64,000 bases of DNA from contig CAJUBJ010000007.1 in assembly GCA_910584655.1 (NCBI GenBank), forward strand, positions 32,233 to 96,232. Direction: 5' to 3'. Positions 61,968-64,000 of the stretch are shown here, one piece after another; position 1 is the stretch's first letter, and every line of letters begins with the position of its first letter. Below the pieces are notes generated by a model that was not told the origin of the DNA, did not search any database, and was given only the letters and a program-made list of their open reading frames with translations. The stretch comes from an uncultured Bacilli bacterium (lineage in GTDB: Bacteria > Bacillota_I > Bacilli_A > RF39 > UBA660). Position numbers and translations under genes: made by a program.

Positions 61968-62927
61968 TTATACAGCTTTAATTGATAAAATTTCTAACTG
62001 ATTAGACACTAAGTCTTCATCTATATCAATTTCGCTAGTCAAATCTGTAGTTAAATATTTCTTAAAATCATCTGCAAAAGTGGTTACAATATTATCTCCA
62101 TTCTTACCACTAAGAACACTTGCCAACAAATTAGCTCCACTAGATATTCCAACTCCTAAACCAAACTTTTTAGCTAAAATTCTAGCCATATTAATAGCAT
62201 CTTTATCATCAATAGTAACTATTTCATCTATCAACGTTTGATCAACAATACTAGGTATAAAATCATCACCTATACCTTCTATTTTATGACTACCTATATT
62301 TATCCCTTTGCTCATAATTGGCATTTGTTCTGGTTCTAATGCAATTATTCTAGCACTTTCATTTACTTCTTTAATACGTTTAGCAATTCCCATTAAAGTA
62401 CCACCTGTACCAATACCACTAACAAATCCATCTATTCTAGACACACTGTTTATTATTTCTAAACCCGTCATATTATAATGTGCTTCAATATTTTTTATAT
62501 TATCAAATTGATTAGGTCTAAATCCGTCAATCTCCATAGCTAGTTTATCAGCTCTTCTAATTGCTTCCTTAAATCCACCATCTTCTTTAGAAACTAAATA
62601 AACTTTAGCTCCATAAAGCTTCATTATTTCTATTCTTTCTCTACTAGCCCAATCTGGCATAAAAATGTGTACATCATGTCCATAATAAGAACCTAATGCA
62701 GCAAAAGAAATACCTGTATTTCCACTTGTTGCTTCTACTATTGGTTGCTCTTTTTTCAAGCTACCATCTTTATAAGACTCATTAATAATATAATAAGCAA
62801 GTCTATCCTTAATACTTCCTGTATAATTATAATATTCTAATTTAGCAAATACATTTACTACCTTTTCTTTATATTTTACTTTTATCTCCACCATAGGTGT
62901 ATTACCTATTAATCTTTCTATATTCAT
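61968..62927 (-). CDS. cysK: Cysteine synthase (O-acetylserine sulfhydrylase) family
   Basis: 319-residue fold-type II PLP enzyme forming cysteine from O-acetylserine and sulphide. It opens MNIERLIGNTPMVEI. The PLP lysine is in TGSIKDRLA (about residue 40), the substrate loop is VEATSGNTGIS and the phosphate loop is GIGTGGT. ISSGANLLA and an acidic C-terminal tail follow. AGAGGGATAAAC precedes the ATG. The 236-base region before it holds a poly-Cys leader peptide and a second small ORF that overlaps its first codons. Cystathionine beta-synthase-like activity is an alternative. Confidence 0.93.
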   Translation of the reverse strand: MNIERLIGNTPMVEIKVKYKEKVVNVFAKLEYYNYTGSIKDRLAYYIINESYKDGSLKKEQPIVEATSGNTGISFAALGSYYGHDVHIFMPDWASRERIEIMKLYGAKVYLVSKEDGGFKEAIRRADKLAMEIDGFRPNQFDNIKNIEAHYNMTGLEIINSVSRIDGFVSGIGTGGTLMGIAKRIKEVNESARIIALEPEQMPIMSKGINIGSHKIEGIGDDFIPSIVDQTLIDEIVTIDDKDAINMARILAKKFGLGVGISSGANLLASVLSGKNGDNIVTTFADDFKKYLTTDLTSEIDIDEDLVSNQLEILSIKAV

Positions 62928-63000
62928 GTTTATCCCTCTTTCTATTTAGTATATGTAAGATAAGACAACATCGTATAGTATTAACCTGTTTTATAAACAT
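62902..63000 (-). CDS. Second leader ORF with Cys-Cys, overlapping cysK start
   Basis: 32 codons from ATG 63000, with the near-perfect AAGGAGGTCTTTTATT before it, to TAA at 62902 inside cysK (26-base overlap, other frame). The peptide contains RCCLILHIL, so codons 11-12 are Cys-Cys, then a basic end. The overlap and strong site suggest it couples or competes with cysK translation. Whether it is regulatory or a real microprotein cannot be told. Confidence 0.55.
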   Translation of the reverse strand: MFIKQVNTIRCCLILHILNRKRDKHEYRKINR

Positions 63001-63016
63001 AATAAAAGACCTCCTT

Positions 63017-63079
63017 CATAATGATGTATAAACTCATTACAAAGAAAGCCTATATAAAATCTAAAGTATTATGAGTTTA
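63017..63079 (-). promoter_or_regulatory. Competing RNA helices in the cysK leader
   Basis: Helix 1:2 pairs TAAACTCAT (63071-63079) with ATGAGTTTA (63029-63037), 9 perfect pairs. Helix 2:3 pairs TGTAATGA (63034-63041) with TCATTATG (63017-63024), 8 pairs with two wobbles. They share 63034-63037 and cannot coexist. The 2:3 stem ends next to the AAGGAGG site (63010-63016). Segment 1 is the end of the poly-Cys ORF. Confidence 0.6.
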
Positions 63080-63137
63080 CACGAAAAAAAGATTTTACAT
63101 AACAGCAACAACAATTTAATATTAAACTTCTTTTCAT
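63069..63137 (-). CDS. Poly-cysteine leader peptide of cysK
   Basis: 22 codons from ATG 63137 (GAGGAGAGATTATT before it) to TAA 63069-63071. It begins MKRSLILN and residues 9-12 are four Cys (TGT TGT TGC TGT), followed by YVKSFF. The transcript runs on to cysK. This is the architecture of amino-acid attenuation leaders. Slow decoding of the Cys run would leave the downstream arm (segment 1) free. Confidence 0.85.
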   Translation of the reverse strand: MKRSLILNCCCCYVKSFFRVNS

Positions 63138-63159
63138 AATAATCTCTCCTCGCAAAAAT

Positions 63160-63168
63160 ATTATAACA
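63160..63168 (-). promoter_or_regulatory. Extended -10 promoter of the cysK leader
   Basis: TGT-TATAAT on minus, 22 bases before the leader ATG; weak -35. The leader RNA to cysK would be about 225 bases. Confidence 0.68.
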
Positions 63169-63247
63169 TAAACCTTCTATCTTAAAAAGAATAAATTAAA
63201 TTATAAAATACATATAATTATCTTCTCAAAAATGAAAAATAACAAAA

Positions 63248-63285
63248 GTAGAGCGAAACTCTACCAAAGTAGAGTCAAACTCTAC
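63248..63285. repeat. Tandem pair of identical short inverted repeats
   Basis: GTAGAG-N5-CTCTAC occurs twice, 63248-63264 and 63269-63285, start-to-start distance 21 bases (two helical turns). The rest of the 63169-63419 gap is AT-rich with no other gene seen. Likely a two-site operator for the plus-strand gene at 63420 or the cysK leader. Confidence 0.7.
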
Positions 63286-63419
63286 TAAATTCGCCCAACA
63301 AGTGGTTTACAAAATAGAAGTTTTCTGTATAAAATTTAAATATATAAAAAGAAAAATTAATAAGCTTAGAAATTGTAGTAATACAGTTTTTAAAATATAT
63401 ATAGAAAGGAGGGGAAAAA

Positions 63420-63851
63420 ATGAAAAAAGGTAAAAAAATATTATTAGTTATAATTGCTATGTTTATGCTAATTAATACAACTTTTGCTGCAACTTATTTA
63501 ATAAAGATTACTGGCGGTTTAAAAAATACTGTAAATGGAAATCAAACAACGAGAAATACCATTGAAGGAACAGCAACTTTTGATTCAAGTGGACATGCAT
63601 ACATAGATGAAATTAGTGCTGTAAGTGGTATAAACGCAAGTGGTGGAATTCGTGTTAAAACTTTTGCTAAGAAAATGGTTTTAGGAATTGCTATAGATAC
63701 TCAAGATGATTTTGTTGTTGTTTATCCAAATAAATCTACTTCATCTACTGCACACTTTTCATTTGGCAACGGTAGTCATAAAGTGAAATTTCAATGGCAA
63801 AATTGGACTGGCAATACTAGCTTTGATGGCGTATTTATTGCTTACAATTAA
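63420..63851 (+). CDS. Secreted beta-rich protein
   Basis: 143 residues. A basic start and hydrophobic core (LLVIIAMFMLIN) lead to signal-peptidase site TFA-ATY near residue 23. The mature 120 residues are S/T/N/G-rich and beta-like (TRNTIEGTATFDSSGHAYID, then GGIRVKTFAKKM, then HKVKFQWQNWTGNTS), without cysteine. AAAGGAGGGG gives a strong start. Its base composition looks less AT-rich than its neighbours. An ABC ATPase gene follows 97 bases later. It might be a bacteriocin-like or surface protein; no family recognised. Confidence 0.82.
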   Translation: MKKGKKILLVIIAMFMLINTTFAATYLIKITGGLKNTVNGNQTTRNTIEGTATFDSSGHAYIDEISAVSGINASGGIRVKTFAKKMVLGIAIDTQDDFVVVYPNKSTSSTAHFSFGNGSHKVKFQWQNWTGNTSFDGVFIAYN

Positions 63852-63859
63852 TAAAAATG

Positions 63860-63892
63860 ATTGGAGGGATTTTTCCTTAAATCCCTCTCAAT
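63860..63892 (+). terminator. Hairpin after the secreted protein gene
   Basis: GGAGGGATTT/AAATCCCTCT stem (63863-63872, 63879-63888, one wobble), loop TTCCTT. The following sequence has only a weak T run, so it may allow read-through or stabilise the mRNA. Confidence 0.55.
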
Positions 63893-63948
63893 TTCATTAA
63901 ACAAATAAATAATCTAATTATATTATGTTAATACATAGGAGAAGTAAA

Positions 63949-64000
63949 ATGAACAAAATAATTGAATTAAAAAATATTGTAAAAAACTATCAAACCAAAA
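63949..64000 (+). CDS. ABC transporter ATP-binding protein (start only)
   Basis: ATG at 63949 with AGGAGAAGTAAA before it. The 17 visible codons read MNKIIELKNIVKNYQTK, the typical first strand of an ABC ATPase (ELKNIVKNY). The remainder is beyond the right edge. It follows the secreted protein gene on the same strand. Confidence 0.72.
   Translation, partial: MNKIIELKNIVKNYQTK

Noticed and set aside
63248..63285. Possible CRISPR or terminator from the repeated GTAGAG-CTCTAC units
   Set aside because: Two short palindromes without spacers or T runs; operator is a better explanation.

Overview
The window is very AT-rich, gene-dense bacterial DNA. It contains a lysS T-box, a CIRCE operator, strong GGAGG or GGTGAT ribosome-binding sites and intrinsic terminators made of short stems followed by T runs. 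These point to a low-GC Firmicute (Bacilli or Mollicutes-like gut lineage). TGG encodes Trp and TGA ends at least one gene (16001..16516), so the normal bacterial code applies. No rRNA, tRNA, insertion sequence, prophage or CRISPR array was seen. Most genes are on the minus strand.

Layout. 1-10.4 kb: start of uvrA behind a DUF7666-like gene, a radical SAM/SPASM protein, an XRE regulator, an SDR operon, a CBS/DRTGG family II pyrophosphatase, a DMT transporter, a kinase-like unknown, a PHP phosphatase and a frameshifted LysR gene. 10.4-20.6 kb: a lipoprotein, uvrB, a secreted serine hydrolase related to class A beta-lactamases, an HEXXH protein, a TudS-like/HD pair, two unknowns and a CYTH protein. 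20.6-31.3 kb: yugP-cysS, a lone Clp N-domain, a DcuC-like carrier, tandem zinc-ribbon membrane proteins, lysS under a T-box, a paralogue pair and typA. 31.4-45.3 kb: a 971-residue protein with a disordered tail, a DUF308 protein, gmk, an ASCH/ybaK/def operon, htpG with CIRCE, a transglutaminase-like protein, and an iron alcohol dehydrogenase divergent from a TetR regulator. 45.3-53.7 kb: lipoprotein, small proteins, DUF5684 and SH3-repeat surface proteins, MFS transporter, and an aminotransferase-GNAT fusion. 53.7-62.9 kb: GNAT, deoxyribosyltransferase-like, DHH, HAD and PPC genes, then cysK. 62.9-64 kb: the cysK leader, a tandem inverted repeat, a secreted protein and the start of an ABC ATPase gene.

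The most striking element is the leader of cysK. A 22-codon ORF with a good ribosome-binding site contains four consecutive Cys codons and ends inside one arm of two mutually exclusive RNA helices. A second small ORF with a near-perfect Shine-Dalgarno and a Cys-Cys pair then overlaps the start of cysK. This looks like cysteine-responsive attenuation of a cysteine synthase gene. Several genes too short for standard gene calling (39, 57 and possibly 20 residues) were also found, together with a recurrent promoter style: extended TGnTATAAT -10 boxes very close to the start codon.
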